Below, one piece after another: positions 35,063-44,796 of a DNA stretch of 64,000 nucleotides. The position numbers and the translations under genes were made by a program. The notes below the pieces were generated by a model. That model did no database searches. It was not told the origin of the DNA and saw only the letters and a program-made list of their open reading frames with translations. The stretch covers positions 1 to 64,000 of the forward strand of contig NZ_ASCA01000056.1 in NCBI RefSeq assembly GCF_002760245.1, in the 5' to 3' direction. The DNA is from Streptococcus suis YS161. GTDB lineage: Bacteria; Bacillota; Bacilli; Lactobacillales; Streptococcaceae. How positions within the stretch are numbered: position 1 is the stretch's first letter; every line of letters starts with the position of its first letter.

Positions 35063-36283
35063 TTATTTGTAAGCTACAATACCTAAAATCACATCAACAG
35101 CTTTTTCCATGGTTTGCAAGCTGACAAACTCGAAGCGACCGTGCATGTTTTCGCCACCTGCGAAGATATTTGGCGTTGGAATGCCCATGAAGGAAATCTT
35201 AGAGCCGTCTGTTCCTCCGCGAACAGGCTCAATCAGTGGCTTGATACCTAGATTTTCCATGACGTCCTTAGCAATGTTAATTGGAGTCATATCTTTTTCG
35301 ATGATTTTTTTCATATTGTAGTACTGGTCATGCAGGTTGACAATGACACGTGGAGTGTCAAAGTTGGCATTCATCTTTTCAGCGATGTCCAGCATGAGTT
35401 GTTTGCGGGCTTGGAAATCTGCTTCCTCAAAGTCACGGATGATGTAGGTGGTAGAAGCAGTATCGACACTTCCTTCCATGTTCATCAAGTGGAAGAAACC
35501 TTCGTAACCTTCAGTTTTTTCAGGACGGTCTGCTTCAGGAAGGGCATTGTGGAAATCAATAGCCATCTGGAAGGCATTAATCATCTGGTCTTTTGCTGAA
35601 CCTGGGTGGACATTGCGTCCAAGGAAGTCAATCTTAGCACCCGCTGCTGAGAAGGTTTCGTACTGGAGTTCGCCCAGCGGTCCACCGTCCATAGTGTAGG
35701 CAAAGTCAACATCAAAATCTTCCACATCAAACTTGTCTGCACCGACACCGATTTCTTCGTCAGGACCAAAGCCGACACGGATTTCGCAGTGCTTGATGTC
35801 AGGATTTTGGACTAGGAATTCAATCGCTGTCATGATTTCTGCAATTCCTGACTTATCATCAGAGCCTAGCAAGGTGGTACCGTCTGTAGTAATCAGTGTT
35901 TGACCCTGGTAGTTGGCAAGTTGTGGGAAGTCTTTTGGATGCAATTCATAGCCAGAAGTTCCCAAGGCAATGGGATTGCCGTCGTAGTTTTCGATGATCT
36001 GAGGATTCACACCTTCTGCGTTGAAATCCGCTGTATCCATGTGGGCGATGAAGCCAATCTTACGCGTCAAATTTGGGTCGTTGGCAGGTAGTGTTCCCAC
36101 AGCAAAACCATTTGGCAGGTAGTGGACATTCTGTAAGCCGATGCGTTTCATTTCAGGCAGAAGGATATTCTGTGCAAACTCGACTTGGTTATAAGTAGAT
36201 GGAGTAGTTGTTGAGTTTTCGTCAGAGCGGGTGTTTTCTTTAACATAGACTAAAAAGCGGTCTAAGAGTGTTGGGTATTTCAT
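35063..36283 (-). CDS. pepT: Peptidase T (tripeptide aminopeptidase)
   Basis: A 406-residue M20-family zinc peptidase that removes the N-terminal residue of tripeptides in the cytoplasm. Metal and active-site motifs are AHMDTADF (about residues 81-88), [13 protein letters not shown] (Asp at about 144), [11 protein letters not shown] (general base Glu), [15 protein letters not shown] and the C-terminal [13 protein letters not shown]. The size is standard for PepT. It follows the HAD gene on the minus strand with a 9-nt gap, so the two are co-transcribed. Confidence 0.93.
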   Translation of the reverse strand: MKYPTLLDRFLVYVKENTRSDENSTTTPSTYNQVEFAQNILLPEMKRIGLQNVHYLPNGFAVGTLPANDPNLTRKIGFIAHMDTADFNAEGVNPQIIENYDGNPIALGTSGYELHPKDFPQLANYQGQTLITTDGTTLLGSDDKSGIAEIMTAIEFLVQNPDIKHCEIRVGFGPDEEIGVGADKFDVEDFDVDFAYTMDGGPLGELQYETFSAAGAKIDFLGRNVHPGSAKDQMINAFQMAIDFHNALPEADRPEKTEGYEGFFHLMNMEGSVDTASTTYIIRDFEEADFQARKQLMLDIAEKMNANFDTPRVIVNLHDQYYNMKKIIEKDMTPINIAKDVMENLGIKPLIEPVRGGTDGSKISFMGIPTPNIFAGGENMHGRFEFVSLQTMEKAVDVILGIVAYK

Positions 36284-36292
36284 AGTGTCTCC

Positions 36293-37108
36293 TTATTTGT
36301 TCAAAATATGTTTTTCAATGGCTTTGGCAACGCCGTTGTTTTCATTGGTATCTGTGATGTCCTGAGCAATCGCCTTGACCTGCTCGTTAGCGTTGCCCAT
36401 GGCAATACCAAGTCCAGCAAATGCAATCATTTCCAGGTCGTTGTTGGCATCTCCCATAGCCATGATTTCTTCAGGAAGGATACCGAGGCGGTCTGCCAAT
36501 TTTTTCAAACCCGTGGCTTTGCTTGCACCGTTTGGCAAAATTTCCAAGAGATAGTCCTGTGAACGAACGGTGGAATAGCCTTGGCTGAGTACAGGATTGT
36601 GTTGATTTTCAAAGGCATCAATATGCTCTTTTTCACCGACGAACATGGCTTCAAAGAAACGGTGTTTGCCAGATCTAGCTTCTGACAAATCGATGGGCTG
36701 GGGTATCATTCCTACCAAACCAGCATCTAGGTTGACACGTGCATTGGCTTTTTCTGCCAGAACGAAGTAATCTTCCTCGTCAAAGAGAGAGATTTGCACA
36801 TCATCATTTTCAATAAAAGTGGAAAGATAATCAATATCAGAGATAGATAGTTCTTCCCAGTCAATCAGGCTCCAATCCTTTGTCGAATGGGTTGAACAGC
36901 CGTTATTGACAATGATAAATTCTTCCTCGGTGTCAAAGCCGAGCTGCTCTACAAAAGGCTTAACACCAGCCAAGGGCCGACCAGTACAAAGAACAATCTT
37001 GACGCCCGCTTCAACAGCCTGATGAATAGCATCAATTTGTGGCTGCATCAACTCTTTATTCTCGTTTAAGAGGGTTCCGTCCATGTCAAGAGCGATTAGT
37101 TTAATCAT
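36293..37108 (-). CDS. HAD-superfamily Cof-type phosphatase (YidA-like)
   Basis: A 271-residue cytoplasmic phosphatase. Motif I is LDMDGTLLN (Asp7/Asp9), motif II CTGRP, and motifs III/IV are in KATGLKKLADRLGI and AMGDANNDLEMI (about 216-227), with a type IIB cap domain between. The start at 37108 is selected because AAGGAGG precedes MIKLIALD; a frame opening at 37147 would add 13 residues and lacks an RBS. Probable substrates are sugar phosphates; the sequence does not show which. First gene of a two-gene operon with pepT. Confidence 0.88.
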   Translation of the reverse strand: MIKLIALDMDGTLLNENKELMQPQIDAIHQAVEAGVKIVLCTGRPLAGVKPFVEQLGFDTEEEFIIVNNGCSTHSTKDWSLIDWEELSISDIDYLSTFIENDDVQISLFDEEDYFVLAEKANARVNLDAGLVGMIPQPIDLSEARSGKHRFFEAMFVGEKEHIDAFENQHNPVLSQGYSTVRSQDYLLEILPNGASKATGLKKLADRLGILPEEIMAMGDANNDLEMIAFAGLGIAMGNANEQVKAIAQDITDTNENNGVAKAIEKHILNK

Positions 37109-37513
37109 AGTTACCTCCTTGTTTTCACTACATCTAGTATAGCACAAAACGAGAGAGGAGTGATTGAAATACTAAACTCTGTTCTATATTGTAAAATAAA
37201 TTGGGTGGCGGATAGATGAAATGAGAGTGTAAAAAATAGAATTGTTTCAAAAATGACAATGTTCATTATGTGGCAGGAAAGTCTAACATTGCTAGGGGAT
37301 ACAAAACATGGAGTATGAGCCAGGTAAACAAAGGTAAGGACTGTCTATGAAAGATGTTATAAAAAATAATTCAGATTTCAAGATACCGTTTTTCGATCCT
37401 TTGGAATGAATAGCACTCATGCTTGATTATGCTTAATGAATAGAGACAATGGAAATATCGGTTATGGACCAGTATTTTTTGGTATAATAGGGGAATAGAA
37501 GAGGAGTTATGGT
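37109..37513. other. Intergenic region, no gene recognised
   Basis: About 400 bp between the divergent HAD and SRPBCC genes, AT-rich with stops in all frames. The only open stretch with any ribosome-site resemblance is a 20-codon frame at 37347-37409, which I do not call. An extended -10 (TGG-TATAAT, ending 37488) provides a promoter for the SRPBCC gene. It may be a gene remnant, but nothing is recognisable. Confidence 0.6.
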
Positions 37514-37984
37514 ATGAAGATTAGTGTTCAGAAAGAGTCCGAGATGTATCTGTTAACTATTTCCTACCCTGTTCCAGCTAGTTTGGCAGAAGCTTGGGAC
37601 TTGTTGGCGACAGATAGTGGTTTTGTCCGCTGGTTTCCGCAGTTGAGGGTGGAGGGCGACAAGTTGGTATTTGAAATGGAAGACTTCCATGAAACCATGG
37701 ATTTACTGGAATACCGAAAAAATGAGAAAATTGCCTACACGTGGGATTCAGCAACAGTTTCATTTACACTGTCTCAGCTAGAAAATCAGACCTTGATTAC
37801 TTTTGAAGAACGAATTCCAGAAGATTTTGGTAATGAATTTGCCAATGCTCAAAAAGACATGACAGGATGGTTGGTGCAAAATGAATGTATCAAAAAAGTC
37901 TTAGAAGGTCAGGAGTCGCCTGTACGTCAACCCTTGCAGGAAAAGTGGAGGACTTTTCTGGAGCTTGAATTAGAAGGTTTGTGA
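37514..37984 (+). CDS. SRPBCC-fold (AHSA1-like) protein
   Basis: A 156-residue START-like domain protein. It has YPVPASLAEAWDLLATDSGFVRWFP (about residues 15-39), a beta-rich middle and a long C-terminal helix (GWLVQNECIKKVLEG), matching the AHSA1 subgroup that binds hydrophobic ligands. The ATG follows GAGGAG. A broken small gene follows 17 nt after the stop. Ligand unknown. Confidence 0.78.
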   Translation: MKISVQKESEMYLLTISYPVPASLAEAWDLLATDSGFVRWFPQLRVEGDKLVFEMEDFHETMDLLEYRKNEKIAYTWDSATVSFTLSQLENQTLITFEERIPEDFGNEFANAQKDMTGWLVQNECIKKVLEGQESPVRQPLQEKWRTFLELELEGL

Positions 37985-38001
37985 TTTGAAAGGAGGCTGT
38001 T

Positions 38002-38259
38002 ATGAAAAAGTGGTGGGAACAACTGAAAGAAGAATATTACGAAACACGATTAAATTCTAATGAAGATTGGATGGAATGGTTTATCAAACGGAAGATGACC
38101 TGAGGATGGAGATGGCCGACTGCCATAACGATTTTTGTCCTTTGGGCTCTATCACTTCCAGATGCTAGAAATGCGGTTCGTTTCTTTTATTTTTTATTGG
38201 CGCTGGGAGTAGCTACGGTTTTACATAAATTAATATCTTATTTGAAAAGAAGAAAGTGA
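38002..38259 (+). pseudogene. Small membrane protein gene interrupted by an in-frame TGA
   Basis: ATG at 38002 behind AGGAGG opens a frame of 33 codons (MKKWWEQLKEEYYETRLNSN..., ending RKMT) and then TGA at 38101-38103. The same frame continues for 51 more codons to TGA at 38257, encoding GWRWPTAITIFVLWAL, FFYFLLALGVATVL and a Lys/Arg tail, i.e. two membrane helices. The whole would be an 85-residue membrane protein. One base change explains the stop. No family is recognised. Sequencing error or read-through cannot be excluded. Confidence 0.7.
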
Positions 38260-38265
38260 GAGCAT

Positions 38266-39525
38266 ATGCATCAAATTACTTGCCCCCATTGTGGGACGGC
38301 CTTTCAGGTCAATGAAACAGAATATAGTCAGCTTTTAGCCCAGGTGCGTGGTGCGGAGTTTGACAAGGAAATCCATGAACGATTGGAGCGGGAACGAGAA
38401 TTATTAAGCCAGAAGGCTGAAAATGATTTGCAGGCTAGATTGAGTGATAAGGACAAGGAGATTCTGGAACTGACCGCAAAACTTGATAAATTTGCTAGTC
38501 AGACGGAACTGGAAATCAGCTCTGCTATTTCCCAAAAAGACCAAGAAATCCAAGAGCTTAAGGCTCAGTTGGGGCAAATCGGTCTTGCCAAGGACTTGGA
38601 GTTGCAGCAGGCGGTAGCTCAGGTGGAAAAAGAGCGGGATGCGGCACAAAATGCTTTGGTTTTGCAGGAACAAAAGCAAGAGTTAGCCCTGGCGACCACT
38701 CGTCAGGAGTACGAAGTACGGCTCAAGGCGGCGGATGAGCAGGTGGAATTTTACAAAAATTTCAAGGTCCAGCAGTCTACTAAGGCAATTGGAGAGAGCT
38801 TGGAGCAGTTTGCTGAGGCGGAGTTTAACAAGGTTCGTTCCTATGCTTTTCCACGTGCCAAATTTGCGAAGGACAACGAAGTATCAGCGTCCGGTTCAAA
38901 AGGAGATTTCATCTTCCGTGATTTTGACGAGTCGGGCTTGGAATTTATTTCCATCATGTTCGAAATGAAAAACGAGGCAGATACGACCAAGATCAAGCAT
39001 AAAAATGCTGATTTCTTTAAGGAGTTGGATAAGGACCGTCGGGAGAAAAAATGCGAATATGCTGTATTAGTCAGCATGCTAGAGGCGGACAATGACTATT
39101 ACAATACAGGGATTGTGGATGTTAGTCATGAATATGAGAAGATGTATGTTATCCGACCACAGTTCTTTATCCAATTAATCGGAATTTTACGAAATGCTGC
39201 GCTTAATAGTCTGCAATACAAGCAGGAGTTAGCCTTGGTTAAGGAGCAGAATATCGATATTACTCATTTTGAAGAAGATTTGGAAATTTTCAAGAATGCT
39301 TTTGCAAAAAACTATCAATCGGCCAGCAACAATTTCCAAAAGGCTATTGATGAAATCGACAAGGCAATCAAGCGAATGGAAGCTGTCAAGGCAGCCCTGA
39401 CCACCAGCGAAAACCAGCTTCGTCTAGCCAATAATAAACTAGACGATGTCTCCGTCAAAAAACTAACCCGCAATAACCCAACCATGAAAGCTAAGTTTGA
39501 GGCGTTGAAAGATGCGAGAGAATGA
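38266..39525 (+). CDS. DUF2130 domain protein (zinc-ribbon, coiled coil, nuclease-like C-terminus)
   Basis: A 419-residue protein. It has an N-terminal zinc-ribbon half-site CPHCG (residues 5-9), a long coiled coil (about 25-170) rich in Glu/Lys/Gln, and a C-terminal DUF2130 domain. Within the latter GDFIFRD, ISIMFEMKNEADTT and KKCEYAVLVSMLE (about 210-280) resemble the D-(E)xK core of restriction-like nucleases. A DNA-end or phage-defence-type role is sometimes suspected for the family, but no activity is established to my knowledge. It overlaps the next (broken) gene by 14 nt. Confidence 0.8.
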   Translation: MHQITCPHCGTAFQVNETEYSQLLAQVRGAEFDKEIHERLERERELLSQKAENDLQARLSDKDKEILELTAKLDKFASQTELEISSAISQKDQEIQELKAQLGQIGLAKDLELQQAVAQVEKERDAAQNALVLQEQKQELALATTRQEYEVRLKAADEQVEFYKNFKVQQSTKAIGESLEQFAEAEFNKVRSYAFPRAKFAKDNEVSASGSKGDFIFRDFDESGLEFISIMFEMKNEADTTKIKHKNADFFKELDKDRREKKCEYAVLVSMLEADNDYYNTGIVDVSHEYEKMYVIRPQFFIQLIGILRNAALNSLQYKQELALVKEQNIDITHFEEDLEIFKNAFAKNYQSASNNFQKAIDEIDKAIKRMEAVKAALTTSENQLRLANNKLDDVSVKKLTRNNPTMKAKFEALKDARE

Positions 39526-40285
39526 TATTCATGAATTACTGAATGAAATTTCTATCATATTTCAAAATGAATTAGGAAAAAATCTAGTTGGTATCTATCT
39601 GCATGGTTCGCTTGCATTGAATAGTTTTACTTGGGAAACCAGCGATGTAGATTTTCTAGTAGTTGTTGAACATTCCTTAACACAGACAGAGAAAATAGGA
39701 ATTATTCAATCTCTATATGCCTTATTACCCAAATCCCCTCCTAAAGGATTGGAGATGAGTGTTATATTGAAAGATAGTCTTAAATCATGTAATTATCCTG
39801 TCCCTTACGAATTACATTTTTCAAATATGCATATTCAAGCTATACATGAAAACATAGAAAAATATTGTTATAATATTCGTGGAAGAGATGAAGATTTAAC
39901 TGCACATATTATGGTTATCTGGCATAGAGGAGTTGTTTTGTATGGTCCAGCTATACAACAACTGTTTGAAGAGCCAAGGCGAGATGATTACTTGAACAGT
40001 ATTTGGTTTGACATTCAAGATTATGACAATAAGGTCTTGGAACAATCTGTTGACGTGGTATAAAATCTCTGTCGAACTCTTGCCTACCTTGATGAAAATA
40101 TCATTCTATCCAAAAGAGAAGGTGGGGTGTGGGAACTTACAGTTTGTCATCCTATTTACCAAACTCTGCTAGAAGATACTCTAGCAGTTTACAATGGAGA
40201 ACGATTAGAGGCAGTAATTGATAAGCAGTTAGCAAAACGATTTGTTGAAGAGCAGATGAGGCAAATACGGGAGAAAATCAGATGA
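39512..40285 (+). pseudogene. Aminoglycoside adenylyltransferase-like nucleotidyltransferase, interrupted by in-frame TAA
   Basis: ATG at 39512 opens 183 codons with the nucleotidyltransferase motif LHGSLALNSFTWETSDVDFL (about residues 30-49: Gly-Ser and Asp-x-Asp). TAA at 40061-40063 then breaks it, and the same frame continues as NLCRTLAYLDENIILSKREG to TGA at 40283. In AadA/ANT(9)-type enzymes a Leu precedes NLCRTL, so TTA to TAA is the simplest change. The N-terminal part keeps the catalytic residues but the C-terminal helical domain would be missing. It could still be expressed as a truncated protein. Confidence 0.8.
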
Positions 40286-40890
40286 AACTCATTATTTTAC
40301 ATGGTCTAGGTCAGACTGTGGCCAGTTACGATGACTTGAAAAACTCTTTGACCGATTTTGAGGTTGATGTGTTGGAATTGCCCAAGGCAAAGAATTTTGA
40401 ACGCCTTTGCAGTCTTTTACTGGAAAGACTGCAACAGGAAAGGGAATCTTTTGTACTCTTTGGCCTATCTTTAGGTGGTGTATTGGCTTTGTCACTAGCC
40501 AATCACTTGCCTAAGTGCCGAGGGCTGGTTGTTTCAGGGGCCCAGTATCGCTTAGAGGGGAATTGGTTGTTTGGTCTTCAAATCGTGATTATGTCCTTGC
40601 TTCCCAAGCCCTTTTATCGTAAGCAGGGGCTAGATAAGGCACAGTTATTAGCATTGCAGAAAAGTATGCGTCGCCTTGATTTAAGGAAAGAAATTAGTCA
40701 ACTCAGTCGGCCCACCTTGCTAATCTGTGGCTCAACGGACAAACCCAATCTGAAACCTGCACATGAACTGAACAAATTAATACTACAGGCTGAGCTGGTT
40801 ATCATAGAGGGCGGAGGACATGAATTAAATGTTCATAAACCAGCGGAATTGGCTCAAGCCATCAAGCAATTTTTTAAGAGGAATTTTTAA
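40282..40890 (+). CDS. Alpha/beta hydrolase
   Basis: A 202-residue single-domain hydrolase. It has the oxyanion region ILHGLGQT (residues 4-11), the nucleophile elbow GLSLG (about 66-70), a late Asp in ICGSTDKPN and the catalytic His in GGGHELN (about 180-186), a complete triad. The ATG overlaps the TGA of the broken nucleotidyltransferase gene (ATGA), so it was translated in a coupled way with it. Short acyl esters are likely substrates; the true one is unknown. Confidence 0.8.
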   Translation: MKLIILHGLGQTVASYDDLKNSLTDFEVDVLELPKAKNFERLCSLLLERLQQERESFVLFGLSLGGVLALSLANHLPKCRGLVVSGAQYRLEGNWLFGLQIVIMSLLPKPFYRKQGLDKAQLLALQKSMRRLDLRKEISQLSRPTLLICGSTDKPNLKPAHELNKLILQAELVIIEGGGHELNVHKPAELAQAIKQFFKRNF

Positions 40891-41120
40891 TGAACACCAT
40901 CGACCTAAATCTGCCTGTTGCAGAGATTATCCACCAGCACCCAGAAGTCAAGGAGATTCTGGTGGAGCTTGGTTTCAAGCCCTTGGCTAATCCAGCCATG
41001 CTCAACACCGTTGGTAAGGTGACCAGTCTTAAAACAGGCTCCAAGATGACCAAAATTCCACTAGACCGTATTCAACAGGTCTTGGAATGCAACGGCTATG
41101 AGGTAATAGGAGGAGAATAA
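40890..41120 (+). CDS. DUF1858 domain protein
   Basis: A 76-residue small protein of the DUF1858 family with NLPVAEIIHQHPEVKEILVELGF (about residues 7-29), a fold also found at the N-terminus of hybrid-cluster and ScdA-like proteins. It overlaps its neighbours on both sides (TAATG with the upstream hydrolase and with the downstream DUF438 gene), so the three are translated together. It probably works with the hemerythrin-type protein encoded next. Confidence 0.82.
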   Translation: MNTIDLNLPVAEIIHQHPEVKEILVELGFKPLANPAMLNTVGKVTSLKTGSKMTKIPLDRIQQVLECNGYEVIGGE

Positions 41121-42445
41121 TGACGGAACAACGGATTGATATTTTGAAGAATATTCTCTTGGACCTGCACAATGGTGCTAGCCCAGAGTCTGTTCAGGAC
41201 CAGTTTAATCAGCATTTCACGGGAGTTTCTGCCCTGGAAATCTCCATGATGGAGCATGAACTCATGTCCAGCGACACAGGCATCACTTTTGAAGACGTCA
41301 TGAGCCTCTGCAATATCCACGCCAATCTTTTCAAAGGAGCCATTGCAGATGTGGAGGTGGCGGATATGGACCAGGAAGGACACCCAGTCTATGTCTTCAA
41401 GCAGGAAAACCTAGCATTGCGGGCGGCTCTCCTACGCATCCGCCGTATCCTTGACCAGTATGAGCAGACAGAAGATGCGGAACTACAAGATCAGCTCCAG
41501 CAAGGTTTGACACGCCAGTTTGGCCTCCTCGGTCAGTTTGAAAACCACTATACCCGCAAGGAAAAGATCTTTTTTCCAATCATGGAACGCTACGGTCACG
41601 ATGCACCGCCTAAGGTCATGTGGGGCGTGGACGACGAGATTCGCGACCTCTTTAAGACGGCCCGCAAGGCTCTTGAAGGAGGCGACCTAGCTGCGACACG
41701 TACTCACTTTGAAAGCTTCGCCAAGGAATTCGAGGAGATGATTTTCAAGGAGGAAGCTATTCTCCTCATGATTTTGCTGGAGATTTTCACCCAGGACGAC
41801 TGGCTCCAAGTGGCAGAGGACAGCGACGCCTACGGCTACGCCATCGTCAAGCCGACAGTCAAGTGGGTACCTCATCGGGAGACTTTTGGGGAAATAGCAA
41901 AGCAGGCAGCTGACAGTCTTACTCCGCAGCCAGCTGGACCAAACCAGCAGATTATCGATACGCCAGAAGGCCAGTTTACCATTACCTTCACACCGAAAAA
42001 GAAATCAGAATCTGTTCAGGACAGGACCAGTCCTCAGACCTTTGGTAATGGCTACTTGTCTGTCGAGCAGGCCAATCTCATTCTCAACCATTTACCGCTG
42101 GAACTCACTTTTGTCAACAAGGACGATATTTTCCAATATTATAATGACAGCCACCCTGTAGAAGACATGATTTTCAAGCGGACGCCAAGCCAGATAGGAC
42201 GGCATGTGGAGCTCTGCCATCCACCCAAAATCTTAGACAAGGTCAAGAAGATTTTTGAATTGCTCCGCACAGGGCAAAAAGACCAGGTGACCATGTGGTT
42301 CAAGTCCGAGAGTATGGGCAAGTTTGTCTATGTGGTCTATAAGGCCGTGCGTGATGACCAGGGAGAGTTTCAGGGCGTCTTGGAATACGTCCAAAATATC
42401 CAACCATTTTTTGAAATTGACAGCGATTTTCATCGGGATATTTAG
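41120..42445 (+). CDS. DUF438 - hemerythrin - PAS domain protein
   Basis: A 441-residue cytoplasmic protein. It has an N-terminal DUF438 domain (about residues 1-90), a hemerythrin-like four-helix region with His/Glu ligands (NHYTRKEKIFFPIMERYGH at about 142-160; FKEEAILLMILLEIF at about 210-224) and a C-terminal PAS-like domain (NHLPLELTFVNKDDIFQYYN, about 314-333). Family members are proposed to sense or repair damage at di-iron or redox centres in fermentative bacteria. The operon with DUF1858 mirrors fusions of these domains elsewhere. Codon use is richer in GC than in flanking genes. Confidence 0.85.
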   Translation: MTEQRIDILKNILLDLHNGASPESVQDQFNQHFTGVSALEISMMEHELMSSDTGITFEDVMSLCNIHANLFKGAIADVEVADMDQEGHPVYVFKQENLALRAALLRIRRILDQYEQTEDAELQDQLQQGLTRQFGLLGQFENHYTRKEKIFFPIMERYGHDAPPKVMWGVDDEIRDLFKTARKALEGGDLAATRTHFESFAKEFEEMIFKEEAILLMILLEIFTQDDWLQVAEDSDAYGYAIVKPTVKWVPHRETFGEIAKQAADSLTPQPAGPNQQIIDTPEGQFTITFTPKKKSESVQDRTSPQTFGNGYLSVEQANLILNHLPLELTFVNKDDIFQYYNDSHPVEDMIFKRTPSQIGRHVELCHPPKILDKVKKIFELLRTGQKDQVTMWFKSESMGKFVYVVYKAVRDDQGEFQGVLEYVQNIQPFFEIDSDFHRDI

Positions 42446-42478
42446 AAAATCTTGTATGTAATTGTGAAAGGAAAGAAA

Positions 42479-42910
42479 ATGAAACAATTTGAACGCATAT
42501 ATGAGAATATAGATTTAATTATCTTCAGAGCAGATTATATTGAGGGAAGAAGTGTAGAAGTAGCAGTTAGTCTAAATGAACACGACTATTTGATACAGCA
42601 TGTTGATAAAGAAGGAAAAGTTGAAAATGAACTGGAATATATCCCTATTCGTATCAGCAAGGCAAAAAAATTTAGAGAATTTTTGAAAGAAATTAAGCTG
42701 TTGGAGTGGCCTACACTAAAATTAGGTGATAAAGGGTATCATGATGCCCCATTGGTATTTTCGTATGGCTATGATGAAGAGGCTGAGGAAGGGATTGATG
42801 AAGCAGTTCCGCGTGATGCAGTACTTTCTGAAACCATGAGACGTGTTCATAAGGAGATTGAACAGTTGATTGGAACAACTTTTGGTAGCTATCGTTTTTA
42901 CGATGAGTGA
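42479..42910 (+). CDS. Hypothetical cytoplasmic protein
   Basis: A 143-residue acidic protein with no membrane helix and no family I recognise. It has a mixed alpha/beta appearance, a lysine-rich middle ([18 protein letters not shown]), a very acidic stretch ([15 protein letters not shown]) and an aromatic end (GSYRFYDE). The ATG at 42479 follows GAAAGGA; an in-frame ATG at 42452 is less likely. It is 33 nt after the DUF438 gene and may be its last co-transcribed gene. Confidence 0.65.
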   Translation: MKQFERIYENIDLIIFRADYIEGRSVEVAVSLNEHDYLIQHVDKEGKVENELEYIPIRISKAKKFREFLKEIKLLEWPTLKLGDKGYHDAPLVFSYGYDEEAEEGIDEAVPRDAVLSETMRRVHKEIEQLIGTTFGSYRFYDE

Positions 42911-42944
42911 TTGTTACCAGACCGCCCACAAGAGCGGTCCTTTG

Positions 42945-42953
42945 TGTTATAAT
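42945..42953 (+). promoter_or_regulatory. Extended -10 promoter placing +1 at the truB ATG
   Basis: TGT-TATAAT ends 6 nt before the ATG at 42960. No Shine-Dalgarno fits between, so a leaderless truB transcript is predicted. Confidence 0.65.
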
Positions 42954-42959
42954 GAGAAC

Positions 42960-43838
42960 ATGATTTCAGGAATTATTAATTTAAAAAAAGAGGCGGGGAT
43001 GACCTCGCATGATGCAGTTTTTAAACTCCGAAAGATTCTGCAGGAGAAGAAGATTGGACACGGTGGGACGCTAGATCCAGATGTGACTGGGGTTCTGCCA
43101 ATTGCAGTCGGCAAGGCCACTCGCATGATTGAGTATATGCAGGAAGAGGGTAAGATTTACGAGGGGGAGATTACCCTCGGCTACTTGACCACGACCGAAG
43201 ATGCATCGGGCGATACGGTCGAGCGGACACCGGTTTTGGACATAGCAGAGCAGGTAGTTGATGAGGCTATGGCTAGTTTTGTCGGGACCATTACCCAGAT
43301 TCCGCCTATGTATTCCGCCGTCAAAGTAAATGGCCGCAAGCTCTATGAGTACGCACGGGCGGGTGAAGAAGTCGAACGTCCCCAACGCCAAATTGATATA
43401 TATAGTTTTGAACGTACAAGTCCTATTGAATTGGCAGATGATTGTGCACGATTTACCTTCCGAGTTCGTTGTGGAAAGGGCACCTACGTCCGTACTCTTT
43501 CTGTTGACTTAGGGGCTAAGTTAGGCTACGCCAGCCACATGTCTAAGTTGGAACGAACTGGTTCAGCAGGAATGGACCTAGCGGATGCCTTAACTTTGGA
43601 AGAAATTTCTTCGCTGGTAGCTGAAAATAATTTTTCATTTCTCCAACCTATTGAACGTGGTATCGGAGATTTACCTGTTGTAGAATTGAAAGAAGAGCAG
43701 GTGCAAGATGCTACATTTGGTCGATTTGTAGAATTGGATGCAGAAGCAGAGCGCTTAGCAGGCTTTTATGATGGTCAGTTGATTGCTATTTTTGAAAAAC
43801 GCGACCAGCTGTATAAACCGAGCAAGGTTTTGGTCTAA
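42960..43838 (+). CDS. truB: tRNA pseudouridine-55 synthase
   Basis: A 292-residue pseudouridine synthase that modifies U55 in the T loop of tRNAs. The catalytic Asp lies in [21 protein letters not shown] (about residues 35-55), with YEGEITLG and [16 protein letters not shown] further on. A short C-terminal PUA-like part completes the normal length. The ATG at 42960 gives the family start [20 protein letters not shown]; an earlier in-frame start at 42870 would overlap the upstream gene. ribF follows after 34 nt, a common pairing. Confidence 0.95.
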   Translation: MISGIINLKKEAGMTSHDAVFKLRKILQEKKIGHGGTLDPDVTGVLPIAVGKATRMIEYMQEEGKIYEGEITLGYLTTTEDASGDTVERTPVLDIAEQVVDEAMASFVGTITQIPPMYSAVKVNGRKLYEYARAGEEVERPQRQIDIYSFERTSPIELADDCARFTFRVRCGKGTYVRTLSVDLGAKLGYASHMSKLERTGSAGMDLADALTLEEISSLVAENNFSFLQPIERGIGDLPVVELKEEQVQDATFGRFVELDAEAERLAGFYDGQLIAIFEKRDQLYKPSKVLV

Positions 43839-43856
43839 GAAATTTCTCAATAACTG

Positions 43857-43865
43857 TGATAAAAT
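43857..43865 (+). promoter_or_regulatory. Extended -10 promoter placing +1 at the ribF ATG
   Basis: TGA-TAAAAT ends 7 nt before the ATG at 43873, inside the 34-nt truB-ribF gap. Confidence 0.55.
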
Positions 43866-43872
43866 AGAAAAC

Positions 43873-44796
43873 ATGAACATTAGAACAATTAAAGATTATA
43901 GTGAATTGAATCAAGAGGAGCCGACGGTTTTAGTACTAGGCTACTTTGATGGGATTCATTTGGGGCATAAGGCCCTCTTAGACCGTGCTAGACAAGTTGC
44001 AGATGAAAAAGGATTGACAGTAACTGTTCTGACCTTTCCAGAGTCACCTCGATTGGCTTTTTCTCGCTTTAGCCCAGAACTTTTACTGCATTTGACCAGT
44101 CAAGATCAGCGTTACCACTTGTTGGAGCAATACGGTGTAGACCAGCTGGTTTTGACAGATTTTACCAGTGAGTTTGCAAGCAATACTCCTCAGCAGTTTT
44201 TAGAACGCTACATCAAGGGGTTGAACGCACAAGTCTTAGTGGCAGGTTTCGATTATCATTTTGGAAATTGCAGAGCAGATGTCAAAGATTTGACAGAGTT
44301 ATTTGATGGTCAGGTAGAAATTGTAAGTGAAGTGAGCCTGGGCGGAGAGAAAGTTTCTTCAACTCGCATTCGCCAAGCTATCCAGTCAGGGGATGTCTCT
44401 CTAGCTAATCAACTTTTAGGTTATCCATTTATGACAGAAGGTATTGTTGTTCATGGAGATGCCAGAGGGCGCACTATTGGTTATCCGACTGCAAATCTGG
44501 CTCCTTTTGACCGTGTCCATTTACCATCTGAGGGAGTCTATGTCGCTGATGTTGAAGTAGATGGAAAACGCTATCGAGCTATGACAAGCGTTGGGAAAAA
44601 TGTGACCTTTGATGGAACGGAGATGCGGATAGAAGCTCATATTTTTGGGTTTGACCGCTTTATCTACGGAGAAAAAATAACTATTTTTTGGCTTGAAAAA
44701 ATTCGAGATATGGTTAAATTTGATGGGATTGAAGGTTTGATGGAGCAGATGAAATCTGATGAGGAATTTGCCTTGCAATGGGAGAAATATGCTTAA
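43873..44796 (+). CDS. ribF: Bifunctional riboflavin kinase / FAD synthetase
   Basis: A 307-residue two-domain enzyme that makes FMN and then FAD. The N-terminal adenylyltransferase motif is GYFDGIHLGHKALL (about residues 22-35) with SSTRIRQAI near 162. The C-terminal flavokinase domain has GRTIGYPTANLAP (about 199-211). The ATG at 43873 (MNIRTIKDYSEL) matches the family; an upstream in-frame ATG would lie in truB. No Shine-Dalgarno is seen. It overlaps the ion-channel gene by 8 nt. Confidence 0.94.
   Translation: MNIRTIKDYSELNQEEPTVLVLGYFDGIHLGHKALLDRARQVADEKGLTVTVLTFPESPRLAFSRFSPELLLHLTSQDQRYHLLEQYGVDQLVLTDFTSEFASNTPQQFLERYIKGLNAQVLVAGFDYHFGNCRADVKDLTELFDGQVEIVSEVSLGGEKVSSTRIRQAIQSGDVSLANQLLGYPFMTEGIVVHGDARGRTIGYPTANLAPFDRVHLPSEGVYVADVEVDGKRYRAMTSVGKNVTFDGTEMRIEAHIFGFDRFIYGEKITIFWLEKIRDMVKFDGIEGLMEQMKSDEEFALQWEKYA

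Noticed and set aside
37347-37409. 20-codon frame (MKDVIKNNSDFKIPFFDPLE) as a signalling peptide or bacteriocin
   Set aside because: No leader motif, no processing or export genes nearby, and only a weak ribosome site.
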